DNA of 47,500 bases from Mesostigma viride (GCA_009746045.1 RPFO01000082.1:3974640-4022139), one strand, 5' to 3'; positions 31,896 to 45,060 are shown, counted from the first letter of the stretch. A program made the numbers and translations. Notes: generated by a model not told the origin, from the sequence alone.

Positions 31896-34800
31896 ATGAC
31901 GATGGTGAAGAACACGCGTTGTGACACGACAATGACGGAGTCTACCGATGGGGTAGGCAGCTTGAAAAACTGCTCCGTTGTGGCCACGGACCTGGTTAGT
32001 GGAAATGCCCGCCAGGGCCGATTCACGACGCTAGTATCACTCCGGTATCTCATCTCCCACCGTCTGGTCGTGCTGCGAGCGCGCCTCGTGCTGCTCTTGG
32101 TGATATCGGCCGTCATAATGCTCACGGCCGCACTCACATGGAAAGTCTCACTCAAGTCGACCAATGACTCATTTGATGGCATGTCAGCCCAGCTGCGAGA
32201 AGACGTCACTGTTGGCGCGGTCAAGGAGCTAAAGGTAACAACCAATAGACCTACTAGTGTACTAAGCTGCAATTCAATAGTGTCCCGTTCTCAAGGGAGC
32301 TCGTCACCTGTTTGATCATGTTGCATATGATCTGCACTACTCTATCCTTGGCTATGTAGGAGACTGATATAAATTTAATGTCTACAATGTGGTCTGTGGC
32401 TCATGTGGCGTTCATCTTCTGTCCTCGACTATCGAGCACTAGTAGCGGCTCTTTGCAACTTGTAGGCATGCAGCACAATGAGGAAGATGAGTGAGGGTAC
32501 CAGCATTACCCTTGCGTACATGGGGTACAGGTATAGATGTTGCCCATGATTTCGTCCTCTTAGCTTGTCGCGTTGTCATCAGCTGACTCGAGGTCCCGTC
32601 TTCTCCTCATTGCCACCTGCCGGGGGGCCTCGGTCAGTAACATAGCTGATGGCTGGTATGGGGACTCGAAGACTTGACTACATGTAGCTAGTGGGGTCTA
32701 GTGGTCTGCGTGTTGCTGGTCACGATTATGTAGCTAATGGTGTCGAGTAATGGTCCTCATCACCGCATGCGCATGTTGCTGGTCACTATCATGTATAGTG
32801 TGTCCCGGTACAGGTACGGTCGGCGGCCGGCAGTAAATATGCAGTAAATACAGGAAAGTATGAGAAAATACGGTAAACACGAATAAAGCCAATTTTGTAT
32901 AGTTTTGAAGGGAATTCTGATGTCCTAGCCGGTCTGTTTCATTGCTACTCGTAAATAGCATCATCTGCACCCATTCGCCCAGGCAGGGCTATAAGCTCCT
33001 CGCAGTAGCGGTAGAGAACTCTCTTGTGTTGAATCTACCTTATCACGGCTTGATTCTTCAGCTCTGTGGGGATTTGTGAAATGTGAATGAGTGTGTGTGA
33101 ATGTGTGTATGCACGTGTGTGCACAGGTGTGTATTCAGTGAGATTATTGGGTATGTGCAAAACATGGTTGCATGTTGCATAAGATGTGCACGACATTATA
33201 ATTCATTAGTCCATGACACATCACCCATGTCTATTTTCACCTACACAATCTGCCTGTAAAATGATTGACATGCGGTCCCGGCCGCTGGGGACTCATGAAG
33301 CATAGTAAGCCTTTGGATGAAAAGAAATGGCCATGAATGTACATGCACAGCATGCCGGATGCATGGCAGGCATGCAAAACATTACAACTTGTCTAGATAA
33401 TACTTGCATGTTGTCAACTGGTTAAAATGACTATAATTATGCATCAAGGAAGCACAAATCAGCTATTATTAAGTGTGCAAAAATTATCGTGTGTTGGTAA
33501 AACAGGGGCGTGCACATTCTGATCAGATCGGGGTCTATTCGTGATCATGGATGGTACACGTATCAACTGGGGGGCAAGCATTCGGGCAAGGTAGGCTGAC
33601 GCAGTGCAAGGCCGGCATCCTCCACAACCATCGGCACGCGTGAAGAGCCCAACCCAGATGCACAACCCCTCCCCTCCTGGGCCTAGACCACGGTTGTGTC
33701 CATGTCCTTCGCCATGCACTTCTTCCCCTCCTTAGCCTGGAGATACGCTATCAACTCCGCTCAAACCTCCTCTGGCCCTTTGTCGCACTTCTGGACAGTC
33801 ATCGCCCTCTTGAGTGCAAAATTATCGTCACCAATCAGGTGACCGACCGCACGGGACACGTTAGATGCAAACTTTACTTAGATGCAAAACTTACTGCACC
33901 ATCTGGCTTCCTTTGGCTGTCTTTCCAGTCTTGTCAATGTACTTCCTCCCCGGATGCTCACTAGCCCTTGCGCTTGCCTTTTGCACATCCTCCCCGTTAA
34001 GGTCAAAATCGTCAAGCTCATTGTCTGACATGGCTGTTGGCTGATGGCAGCCTGTCAAAACCAAGCAAGAGAGGCTGAGGCCTTACAAGGAAGAATTCAC
34101 GACACTTAAAACGTAGGCTGGCTTGCAAAGTAATGCGCTAGAAGCCTTGCCTACTGCCGAGTGGAAGCAGCCTCTATTTCCCAGAATTTGCTCGTTAGCT
34201 CTGTGTGTCCACTCATTTTCACAAGTTGCAAGGTGTAGCAGTTGTGAGCGCCACGTGGCTTCCCGCCATCTAATTTTTACTGCCCCGCGCACGCCGCACC
34301 ATTTTTTATGGCTTGGCGAAAGTTTGTCCAAGTCCGGCAAATTCGGACCGAAAAATACGGCAGGTATGGGGAACTCACCAATCCCGTATTTTCGCCGTAT
34401 TTTTCCCATATATACGCCGTACCGGGATACACTAATCATGTAGCTAATGGCGTCTATTGGCCTGCATGCTGTTGGTCACTACTGTGCACGTAGCCAATGT
34501 TGTATGTCGGTCCGATTGTTGCTATTCACGTACAGGACTTGACAGGATGAATCGTCTGATACGGGCTATTGTGATGTCACGCCCTGGCAGTGCCGGTTGT
34601 CTCATGGATATTACATGGGCCAGCCCTATCCAGGGCGCCATGGTCACGCTCAGCATGATGGATGCTGGCCAGTACAACTGTGGCAGGGTTTGAAATCGAG
34701 ATGCAGTACAGTAGCTCTCATGTGGAGGAGGACGAGGAAGGATTGTGACCAATCATAGGAATGTCTAGCATGCCGGATTGCATGCCCGTTCAGCCTTGCA

Positions 34801-37800
34801 CTCTCATCACCCATGCCCTCCGTTTAGCCTGCCGGGTTGGCAAATACCTGATACGTTCGTACATACGCGGGGCCTGAAAATACGAGTATTTACGCCGGGT
34901 CTGAAACATACGCCGGGCAAAACTGCAAAAGTACGTGCCTAATGACTATATATTATTGAAAACTTGAAAGCCAATCGGCATGAGAGGACATTAAAAAAGT
35001 TAATTTTTACATCGATAGCTATCTCTTTTATAATATAATAATGATAAATGAAAGTATAGCGACACGCCCAAGGTTGGGCAAAACGCATATCCATGCCCGC
35101 CGCACACATTTACCGGCATTGTCCGTTACCATTTGACCCACCTGATTCAGGAAATATAAAATCAGGTGGAGTTAGCGTACGTCAAATCCAACCACGGCAA
35201 GTTGTAGAGGATCTTAAAACCTTTCTGTTGAGCCAGGAATGAGTCAATTCTGGTAAGTCTTGCGAAAGTTTTAGTAGTTAAAGCACAGAATTTTTTTTCC
35301 GTTAGAAATATGTTGAATGCATATGTCGGGCCACATAGGTACGCGCATTGCCGTGTTTTTTTTGGCTCAGTACGGCGCATTGGCCAACCTGGTTGGCCTG
35401 CATGGTCCCCGCCGACTTGGTAGCTGTATAGCAACCAAGGCTCATGAATATAGCAACCAAAGATGGAATTGTACGCGTAGCGCAGGTCATCAGTGCAGCA
35501 AAGGGAGATATGGCATACATAAGAGCGTTTTCTATACCTGCTTTGTCTTAGTCTGTGTTGGCAACTTGGCGCCCCAGACCTCGTTTGTTAGGTTCTCCCA
35601 TTCGTGGTCCTTCTGTTTTGCACATATAACGTCTGACTGTGAATGGGCATAAGTGCGTGCTAGTCTGTTTGTGCTCTTGTCGTCTTCTGCAGAGCAGGCC
35701 GATAGCTTCCCAAGGCAGCCGTACCTCTACTTTCCTCTAGTTCCTTCTTTCCTAAGGCGCGCTACCTGTGACGTGTGACCCCTCAGCTGCTTGCCACCTG
35801 TGCCATGGATGGCAGCTGGACCAAGTCGGGCGTCAGCATACAGGCAGTATAGACCGCTCCAGAGTTAACGCCTGGCCGGTGTGTCATCATATGGGCACTA
35901 GATCACCCCACATTCAATTATGGCTTGGCCCATCAGTCATCATATATGCAGCAGATTACCCTGCGCTTACTTAAGGCCTGGCCTATCTGTCATCATGGAG
36001 GCACTAGATCACCCCGCGCTTAATTACTAGGCCTGGCCTATCTGTCATTATATAGGCACAAGGCCGCTAGGTGAGTATGCTCAGTCGTGGGACCCTTTTG
36101 GCAGCACAAATGTCCATGTAGTATAGATGGGAGTCTGCCTGGCCTGTCAATCTGATCTGGTCGCTGTCGGTGAAAACCATATCAGATCTTGCCATGTTGG
36201 CCGGCTAATTTTTACCTAGCCTCGCCCCTACTGCCTATGTGACCCATGGTCTGCGCGAGCTTATCTGCCTATGCAACCCTGGGGCCCCAAAGCACTCAAC
36301 TACCCATCAAGTTTCTGGTTCCCCGTCCCACCCTTCTGAACATTCCCAGCCCCCTTCGCTCTCTCCCCCCCCCCCCGCCCTCCGTCTTGCTATACCCTAC
36401 CGCTCCCCTCTTGCCATGCAACCACCCGGCCTAACCTCTAACACCTCCCCTCCCACCCCCCTCCCCTTCCTTCACTCTTCCCTCCCCCTTGCCTCCCTCT
36501 TCCCTTCCTCTTCTCCCACGCCATCCCACCCCAACCTATCCACCCCGCTGGCCAGAGTGTGCTGGACAACTTGCTGCAGGCGATGAAGACCTTTTACAAG
36601 GCGCTGCAGGGGCCCAGGCTGGAGGGGCGGATTCCAGAGTTCACCCGCGAGACGCTGTCGGGACCAATCCTCGCGACCATGTGGAGCGTGTTCCAGTCCT
36701 ACGACGACATCTCCGTGACAGCTGTCATCTCCTCGGGAAACATGATCTCGGCCTACCGCCGCAATGGCCCCGAGGGGCGCATCCTGGAGAACCCCGTGGG
36801 GTTGGGCATCCCCCCCCCCGCCAATAATACTGTCGACGCGATGCATGGGTTCGTCCCGGATAATATGACAGGGGCACCGCTCGTCGATGGCCGCGTGGCC
36901 AAGTTCTGTATCGTGGGCAAGTGTACGCCAGACATGGATCCATCGGAATATGTGTCGCCGTTCCCGGAGCCGATGCAGCATCCCACGTACCGCAATTTGA
37001 TGGGTCTGCCAGAGTATACGTTCCGTTGGAGCGTCAACGTGGGTACGTGACGGAAGCCGGCCATGTGTTTGGTGGCTGTTTCGTGCGGAAGGGTGGTGGT
37101 GCAGAGGGTTGATTACGTTTTGTTAACCACATTGACCACTGGCTGTCAGTCGTGTGCACGTAGCTTTTCGTCAGTTCATTATGTGGCATGTGGCCATTAG
37201 GCATGCAGTAGTTCTTCATCTTCAGCTCCCTTGCATAAATTTGCCTATCTACTAGTAATAGTTTGTATCTTTGACAAGGTGGTTTGCGCCTCTGTGAGTT
37301 TGAGTTGTCAAGACACGAATCCGGTAAATACAAATACATGACTGAATTTGACTGTATGTTCTAGATACTGGGCAAATATGTGAAATATGAGGCGAATCTG
37401 CAATGCACACGTGGTACGAGAGAGCATCGGCTCCATATTTGAATTTATCGTACATCCTATTTCGAATCATATATCGAAACACCGGGTGATGACCGCCCCT
37501 TTGATGGTATTTGCCTGCTGACCTGGACCAGCAAATGCACGAACATATCCGCAAGCAAGGCGCTTCCCAGTGCTGCTGAATAATGAAAAAATGTTCGGAA
37601 ATACAACTTTCCTGGATGGATAGAGTGTGCTGGTCTGGTGACTGGCATAATAGTGCTTGCATCAGTTACATAGTGAGTAGCCCACTCCGCGCCCCAGTAC
37701 TTTGGTACTCATTGCGCAGCCCTTGAGAGGTTTCACTTCCCATGTTTTAACCGCTGTTCCGAGGCTTTTCTCTGCCCTGGGCGCATGGTCACACCTGGTC

Positions 37801-40800
37801 ATGCATCGGCCATGCATTGGACAGACGTAAGACGCATGAACCTTGTTACTGCATTCGTGTGCGTGCGCCCCGCACGTTGCTATGCGCGCATGCTTGCATG
37901 CCCGCGTGCTTGCATGACCGATGCACTGTGTCTCGCCTTGCCAGATGGCGGCATGCAGCCCTACCTGCACATCGGGGGCACCATTCGGGACGCCCTGGGC
38001 AACCTCCTGGCGGTGGCTTCCATCACCTCCGTGGCCACCCGACTGCAGCCGATCGTCCATTCCACCTCGATCATCCAGCATTACAACGGCCGCATGTTCA
38101 TCACTCTGGGAAACGAGTACAATATGCTCACGGCGTCCCATGGGACCTTGTACCTGCCTTCCCCTGTCCCAGGGGGCAGCCCCAGCTTCATATCGGCGAC
38201 CATTTCGACGGATGATGTCATACGTGCCGTCGCTATGTGAGTGGTGGGAACTGGGAGGAGTGCTGTCGCCACTATTCGCCATGCTATATGGCATTCTACA
38301 TGGCATCTTATGTTGCATGCTATATGGCATATTATATGGCATGTTATATGGCATGTTGTGTAGCATGTTATATGGAATGTTGTATGACATGTTGTATGGC
38401 GTGTTGAAGATGCCATGTTGTATGGCATGGTATATGGCATGTTGTATAGCATATTATATGGCATGCTGTATATGGCATCTTGTACTGCATGGTATCTGGC
38501 CTGGCATGTTTTATGGCATGCTATATGGCATGTTGGTGCGGGGCGGCCACATGTGGCGTCTGGTGTATTGCTGTAGCATGGCAATTAGTCAACCAATCAA
38601 TGTTCAAACCACTTGATTGATTGATGAGAATTCGGTTGACGACAATTTAGGTGATTAGTCGGTTGGTTGGTTGGTCGATAGACTGATTAGTTGATGATAG
38701 TTGATCAGTTGATTAGCTGATTAGATGGTTAGTTGGTCAGCGGATGAGCGGATTCTTGGGTAAGTGGAGCGGTGGAGCGGTGGAGTGGTGGTTTAGTTGA
38801 TTAGCTGGTCAGTTAGTTAGTTAGTCAGTCAGTCAGTTAGTTAGTCAGTCAGTCAGTCAGTCAGTCAGTCAGTCAGTCAGTCAGTCAGTCAGTCAGTCAG
38901 TCAGTCAGTCAGTCAGTCAGTCAGTCAGTCAGTCAGTCAGTCAGTCAGTCAGTCAGTCAGTCAGTCAGTCAGTCAGTCAGTCAGTCAGCCAGCCAGTCAG
39001 TCAGTTAGTTAGTTAGTTAGTTAATGAGTTAGTTCATTGTGCGTGCCTCGGTCGGCAGGTATCTAGTCCCTGTCTGAAGGGCCTGCCAGGGTATGGGAAC
39101 ACTGCCGTGGGAGATAGTGACTAGGGACAAGACCTGCTGCACCATGCAATGTCTGGAGTTAGAGATAAGGAACTCAAGGGATAGACCTCCTTGTGACGAG
39201 GGATGAACGAAGAGAGATGTATCTACGAGGCCTCCTGCTTGTTTTTTCTCCTTTTTTTTTTTTAACTTCCATCCTTGTCTATGGCAGGAGTTCGACAGTA
39301 TCTTGGTCCTAAAATGAGCCTTGATTGATGCTCCTTCGCTTCCCTCCAAACATCTCCGCCTTGGCTGTACCTTTTTGCTGTCTTTCCCCACAACACACCT
39401 TACAATTGGCATGCCATGCCACTGCTGCGCTGCTGCACAAAACTTCAAGGGTATTGGGATGCTGCGCCTCATCCTCTTGGCCGGCCTCCTCACTTTCCGC
39501 CTCGTCCGTCTCCTTGTCTTTTCCTTGCTCGTATACATACTCGCTCTGCGGGCTGCGCAAGCAGCCACCTAAATGCCACGTATGGGACGCGGGTATTTCG
39601 TGAGCCCGTAAAGGACAGCACGTGGGTGCACAGCCACGGCCGCCACTACATCAACAGCATCCCCTTGCAACACGAGGGCCTGCTGATGGTGATCATCCTG
39701 GCGGTGCCCCGGGAAGAGTTTCGAGGCAAGATTGACGACGCGCGCGAAAAGGGCATCCTCATCGCGATGGGGATTGCCGTCGCGCTGTTTGTGGTGGGCG
39801 GCCTCGCAATGTGCCTGTCCACCACATCTCTGGACAGATTCCTGCAGAGCCAAGGGAAGAAACTGGACAAAGCGGCGGCCATGAACGAGGTATGGGCCTG
39901 TCTCCCCACTAACTTGTCCCCATTCCAATCCTTCCCTCTCTACCGTGGATGTGTAGTTTGATTCTAAAACTCACGCACTTGTTGGGAAAGCTGCTCGTGC
40001 ATACAGTGAGCTATGTCCAAGGTGTCGTGTGGGGCGGGTAGGATGTGTCGGGCGAATAGATCTTTCCACGGGTGCCCCCACTTGATTCAGCCATCAAGGA
40101 TGCGAAATACAAGTATGCGGGGATTGCCAGTTCCCCTCCCCTACGTACATAGTTGATGGTTAGGTCATCCGTCCCGTGGGGCGACCACATTTACGTATAG
40201 AACTTGCAGGCTTCAGCTTCTTATTTTGTTCTTCGTACATCTGCATGGTTGCCCTCACGAGGCGCGTCAGCCCCCGAGTCCTAGCGGGGCCCAGCAGGGT
40301 CATGCCACCACTGGCACTATATCCATGGGTGTTATTCCATGTTCTTGCCCCAGCAGTCCCATGCATGGCCATCCTCTGAGCTTTGCAGTCATACCACTGC
40401 TGACTGAATATATGTAGTTAGCAGCACAGTTAGTACTAATTGGTTTGTGGTACCGGCTCGGCACCGTATCCCATTATTTCCCCCGTGCGGTGTGCATGTG
40501 CCTGGGTAACTCGGCACCGGGCTACGTTTGCGGGTACCCCGCTTACTTCGCGCCTGTATCCTTTTGTAAGCAGCGGAGTCTCGGTGGGGCCACCTGCGCT
40601 GTGTTCTGCATAGCATTTGCACACGGATCTTATTTCATGGTCCGTCTCAGCAACCTGGCCCAGTAATCCCTTTTGATGATCTGATCTAAAAAGGTTATGC
40701 TCGTTTAGTCGGTGATATATGAGTGGCCGCCAAATTCTGCGCACTTCCTCCCTCAACCTCACAGCTCATATATCACAATGTGCGTGCACACACTCAAGCG

Positions 40801-43800
40801 AAAGGGAAGAAGCTGATAGTAGCTTCGTAAGTCAACCTCTAAATTTTGTAGAAGATAAGGGGGAGGCCATGGGAACGTTCATGTAGTTGTAGCCTGTCTC
40901 CCATCGGTTGTTCTGGCCGCCCCCTGTATCTGCCCATGATCATGCCCGATGGCCCATTGCTTAATAGTCGATAATGCTGGGTGGCACAATTCAAAGGATT
41001 TAGTATTCCAAGAAATTGTGTGTGTGTGTGTGTGCAGTGTGCATGCTAATGTCGTCACCCCACGCCGAAATTCCTTCTGTTCCGTCCTGGCTTCCCCCCC
41101 CCCTACCGTCCCCACGGCCTCCCTTGACCGCCCCCCCCGCCCCCCCTTGCCCCACAACCCCGCAGAAACTGGCGAAGCAGCTTGCGGTGCTGAGATCTGG
41201 TGCCCACTTGAGTGAGCACCACCCGTGGCCGCGCGTGGACATGGGCACGCCGCTGGAGAAGCTGACGGCGCTGCTGAAGGGCTTGCAGCGCGGGCGTGTG
41301 ATCACGCAGGAGCTGCTGGATGAGATCCATGCACTTCTCTCGGCGGAGGACTTGCACCGCCCCGAGTTCCTCGCCAACATGGCCGCCATCCACGAGGGCG
41401 ACGACGGCGACGAGACTGGGTCACGCCGCGTCCCCGCCAGCATGGACCATGAGACCGGCGAGTGGATTGGTATTCTGGCGATCGGGCGCCGCTTTGGGGG
41501 CAAGAAAATTGCCCCCTGGCGCACGAGCATGGACAGATCCTCCCCCGGGGATTCCCACGACTCCTCGAACCACGCGGACCGGCACACAATGCCCATGGAC
41601 AGGACCAACAAGAGCCACCACAAGGAGAAGCATGTGAGCTCGCACGGGTCATCGGGGCAGGTGCCGCGCATGCCCCACTCGTCGAGCCCAGGGGACCTGT
41701 CCAGCGCGGACGGTTCCGCGGAGCCACCATCGCTCGCGGCCTGTGCGAGGGAGCTCGGCACGCCTATCGCGTCCCTCTCCACGATGAACGGGTGGAACCG
41801 GGTCATCGACGTTGTCTCGGTGCCCACGCCCAGGGGCGGGGGCCCTACACGCAACCAGTCCTGCCAGTGCCAGCTGGACACGTTTCTTGCGGATGCCGAT
41901 AAGGGCTCCGCCGAGCCAGCGGCCGATGTGGGGAGCAAGTCGGTCCATCTGGTTGCTCAAAAAGCGCTCGAGGTGGACGACCTGGTGGTGCGGGAGCTGC
42001 AGAGCATCGCCACGCTGGCCTTGCTGGCACCTGCAGGGTGGGGCGTGGCACGGCTCGAGGGCCCCGAGGATTGGCCGGTCAGTGTGCCTCTCGGGAGCGC
42101 GACCATCTATAGCCCGTCCGTGTCCCTGGGCGGCACGAGAAAGCCCGCGATGCTCCTGCAAGCTTGCGAGGACACCCAGGGTCAGCACGGCCAAAATGGG
42201 CACTCGAATGGCCAAGGCCAGCACGGCCAGAGTGGGCATGGCCTGGGTGGGTGTTTTAGCGGCCAGGATCAGGGCAGCGGTGTGGAGGTGCAGGAGGAGC
42301 GGCGGCGCCAGGTGGCGGCGTTGCAGGAGCTGGGTGCGTGGGACTTTGACACCTTTTGGCTGGCTCACATCGCTCCGGAGCACGAGCTGCCGCTCGTGGG
42401 CTTTGTGCTGTTCACGCGCATGGGCCTCATCACGCAGTTCAGGCTGGACGAGAAGAGGCTGGCAAACTTTTTGCACGAGATTGCACGGTACGATCCACCC
42501 TGGGTGGCAACGTATGACATAAATATGTTGTGTTATCTCTGGCTAGTATAAAAAATATGATTGGGCTGTGCAAGATTGCGGGATGAGGGGATGTAGTGTA
42601 GTGTGTAGTCTTGTGTTTTTTGTTGTTGACCAGAAAAGAAATGGACAAGAATATGCTGGCATCTATCGTTGACCAAGGTAAACTATCTGCGAGAAGATGC
42701 TGGCTAAAACTTAGTCCACCAGATTGTGGGCGGAGGATGCCGCAGGGTGACAACTGCGCATATACTGGATGAAGTATGCATATACTGACTGTACGTGTAG
42801 TAAATGATGGGTGAATTATTTTCTCTGTGCCAGCGAGAGCAAGCTATAATGACTTTGCAGGAGATTGCGCCGTGATGATTGAAGCGAATGTTCACTTTGT
42901 TGTTAAACTTAAATTCTGATGAAAACACTCAGCCCCCTAGACAAGGGGAGAGCACTTTTAAGTTCAGTTTGCCAGCTAATCGATGACTTGCGTGAGTTTG
43001 GTCCATTTGGGAGAAGTTTGTGTATTAAGAATCACCGGCACCACGCGGTGATCTATGACCCATTTTGTCGTGCACCACCACTTGGCATATCCCCTTCCAC
43101 GTCCTGTTTTTATATGCCTTGGTTACCGCGCCTGCTTGCTGCTGAGCAGGAACATGCAGCAAATGACCATTGTACCTTTTTGCTTTTGTTCTGGCAAACT
43201 TTGGTCATCTTGTCGCACATCACAGGGGCATGCAGCCGCACCCCTTCCACAATGCGGTCCACGTCACTGATGTTGTGGCCAGTCTTTTCCACCTGCTGAA
43301 CGAGAGTGGTGTGGGCGAGTTTATTCGGCCCATTGACAAGCTGGCAGCGGTTTGTGCGGCGCTCATACATGACTACAAGCACCCAGGTATGGTATGGGTG
43401 CTAGGCCAAGCGCAACTTCGTATAATGTAACAAGTGGTACCATGGTTGAGCGCCTTTACGGTGGGTCCATTTTGCTCGTAGTAGCGTACAGGGCTTGCCT
43501 ACCCATTGGGATGTGTAGGGCATTGGGGCCATGTATTATTGGGGAAAATTTTAGCTGTGGGATCGATAGTGCATGGAATGGCTTGCATGCAGGGAGAATC
43601 TGTGCGATTGTAATGGATATCTTTTTGGAAGATTATGTAGTCATTTGTAGGATAGACTGACCAGAGACCACCCGTTCCAGATTGCATCGAATATACACAG
43701 ACAGGGGATTGGTAAGCGTCACCTTCACCGGTGAGGGGAACTGGTAAAAAGTTTTGAAATTTCCTTAATTATCGCTAAATTATCACTCAATCATCATCAG

Positions 43801-44999
43801 TCAAGAATGGCTCCCTGGTACCCCACAAGCCCTTATTACTCGACAAGGGCTATATATCCATAGAAAATGTAATATATGTTGACATCGATACGTTACCATT
43901 GTCTACTTAACCATTATCTAATGCATTTGCACCTACGTGGCTATGCTGGCGTCAACAACGATTTTCTGAACCAAAGGCAGCGGTAGAAGAATTGTGGCCT
44001 GTTCTCTTGTACTTGCTCTCACCTCATGCATGTGTCACGCGTATTATGGCTTCCCTGCAACTACGTTGCAGGCGTCAACAACGACTTCCTGAGCCGGACG
44101 CGCGAGGACTTGGCCACCATTTATAATGACCAATCCCCCTTGGAGAACTACCACCTGGCGGAGGCCTTCCAGCTCCTCTACAACAACAAGCACTGCAACT
44201 TCATCACCGTGCGTGTCCCTTATGTCTGCAGGTCGCCGACGGCAAGCCGTGGTAGACAGAGCAGACATAGGGTAGCCCGAGCATTGCTGCGTTGTTCTGA
44301 AGGCCTCTGTCAGTACTGTGGCTATTGTTTATAGCAGACCCCTCTCAAGCCACACGCGCACACTGCTGGACATGAATGTATGTGCTGCCTGATCGACCCG
44401 CTCTTGCTGACATTTCAGGCGCCGACAACTACGACACATATGAAAGTGCAAGAACGAGGATTCAAACGATACGGTCTTTCATAGCTGGTGCACGTGCTAA
44501 AATGTGCCCCCACCATGGCTCCACCCGGCATGTCTCCAGTCACGTGCGCAAAACTGGCTGGACTTGCCGCCAGGCGCTGAGCTGTGCGGGTGCCCATTTG
44601 CGGCTATGATTCTGCCCACTCCTTTGCTCAACCGACATCATGCTTACGGTATCAACCCGACCACTGAAATGCATATATTATTATTATTGTTATTATTATT
44701 AAATGTATGTACGTATTATTATTATTAAATGTATGTATGTATGTATTATTATTATTATTATTAAATGTATGTATTATTATATGTACCCGGCCTGCTTGCC
44801 ACCAGAAGCTGAGCAGCGCTGAGTCCATCGACTTGCGGAGCGTGGTCATTGAGCTGGTGCTCTCCACGGACCTCAAGCGCCACTTCGGCATCCTGGAGCA
44901 GTTCAAGGCGCGGGTGTCCCAGGACACGCCCTGGGACCTGCGCAAGGAGTCGGACCGCATCCTGCTGCTGCAGATGGTGCTCAAGCTGGCGGATATTGG
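31896..44999 (+). CDS. Receptor-like Cache-domain 3',5'-cyclic-nucleotide phosphodiesterase (8 exons seen, 3' incomplete)
   Basis: Exons: 31896-32234, 36556-37042, 37945-38236, 39565-39889, 41166-42487, 43226-43386, 44072-44208 and 44806-44999. All use GT/AG and all phases agree, giving 1085 residues so far. A short cytosolic N-terminus leads to membrane helix 1 (about 63-82, LVLLLVISAVIMLTAALTW). An extracellular segment of about 350 residues follows, with a Cache-like pattern (long entry helix, LHIGGTIRDALGNLLAVASI, then GLLMVIILAVPREEF). Membrane helix 2 is at about 436-458. A Ser/His/Gln-rich linker in exon 5 includes TPLEKLTALLKGL. The class I PDE domain shows FHNAVHVTD (930-937), HDYKHPGVNN (970-979, matching HDxxHPGxxN), YNDQSPLEN and the metal-ligand Asp in KLADIG (1084). 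All visible metal ligands are intact, so it should hydrolyse cAMP and/or cGMP under control of an outside ligand (inference). The stretch after KLADIG is not found in this window. Confidence 0.85.
32680..32795. repeat. Tandem repeat that hosts the hAT insertion
   Basis: Units containing ATGTAGCTA(A/G)TGG, then GT(C/G)TGGTCACTA-like sequence, repeat left of the element and resume right of it (34435-34505: CATGTAGCTAATGGCG, then GTTGGTCACTACTG). This lets the empty site be read directly. Confidence 0.6.
32796..34434. mobile_element. hAT-type non-autonomous element with an 8-bp TSD (1639 bp)
   Basis: The ends are TAGTGT(G/A)TCCCGGTAC and its complement (32796-32811 and 34419-34434, one mismatch). 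The 8-mer ATCATGTA stands at 32788-32795 and again at 34435-34442. TAG-type short TIRs with an 8-bp duplication are diagnostic of the hAT superfamily. It sits in intron 1 of the PDE gene. Inside is a broken minus-strand reading frame but no complete transposase. Confidence 0.88.
33690..34031 (-). pseudogene. Broken ORF inside the hAT element
   Basis: From an ATG at 34031 the minus strand reads MSDNELDDFDLNGEDVQK and on to SQMVQ (46 residues), then TAA. The next frame continues FASNVSRAVGHLIGDDNFAL then KRAMTVQKCDKGPEEV, a TGA, and AELIAYLQAKEGKKCMAKD. A short duplicated TTTGCATCTAA appears to have split the frame. It may be the N-terminus of the element's own transposase or accessory protein; I do not recognise a domain. 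Confidence 0.5.
34443..36555. other. Remainder of PDE intron 1; no other gene seen
   Basis: Contains a hairpin CCACCTGATT/AATCAGGTGG at 35138-35169, tandem repeats at 35860-36075, and a long pyrimidine-rich run before the exon 2 acceptor. Confidence 0.5.
35860..36075. repeat. ~60-bp tandem repeat in PDE intron 1
   Basis: Three to four units containing CTGTCATCATATAGGCAC, then TAGATCACCCCGCGCTTA, then AGGCCTGGCCTAT. Confidence 0.75.
38280..38540. repeat. Irregular TATGGCATGTT repeat in PDE intron 3
   Basis: About 20 loosely spaced copies of TATGGCATGTTG/TATGGCATATT, of 10-15 bp with indels. Confidence 0.85.
38806..39012. repeat. (GTCA)n microsatellite in PDE intron 3
   Basis: Tetranucleotide tract flanked on both sides by (GTTA)n, preceded by a degenerate GATTAGTTGAT region from about 38640. 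Confidence 0.95.
39890..41165. other. PDE intron 4; no gene seen
   Basis: Non-coding in appearance. An inverted pair GTGATATATGAG/CTCATATATCAC lies at 40712-40723 and 40765-40776. A (GT)n run and a C-rich tract precede the exon 5 acceptor. Confidence 0.5.
43949..43972 (+). pseudogene. Decayed duplicate of the start of PDE exon 7
   Basis: GCGTCAACAACGATTTTCTG repeats the exon 7 start (GCGTCAACAACGACTTCCTG at 44072) 123 bases upstream. The acceptor has changed from GCAG to GCTG, and downstream similarity fades after about 24 bases. Confidence 0.6.
44679..44782. repeat. (TTA)n / ATGTATGT compound repeat in PDE intron 7
   Basis: Alternating TTATTATTATTA and AAATGTATGTATGTA blocks, just upstream of the exon 8 acceptor. 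Confidence 0.9.
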
Positions 45000-45060
45000 G
45001 TATGGTGCCACCAAATTGTAGGAATATGCATTGAGTCCAGCTGTTATGCTCCTCCCCTTG

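Noticed and set aside
45000-45020. PDE gene ending at the TAG shortly after exon 8
   Set aside because: The PDE domain continues beyond the KLADIG Asp in all family members, and a GT donor lies at 45000.
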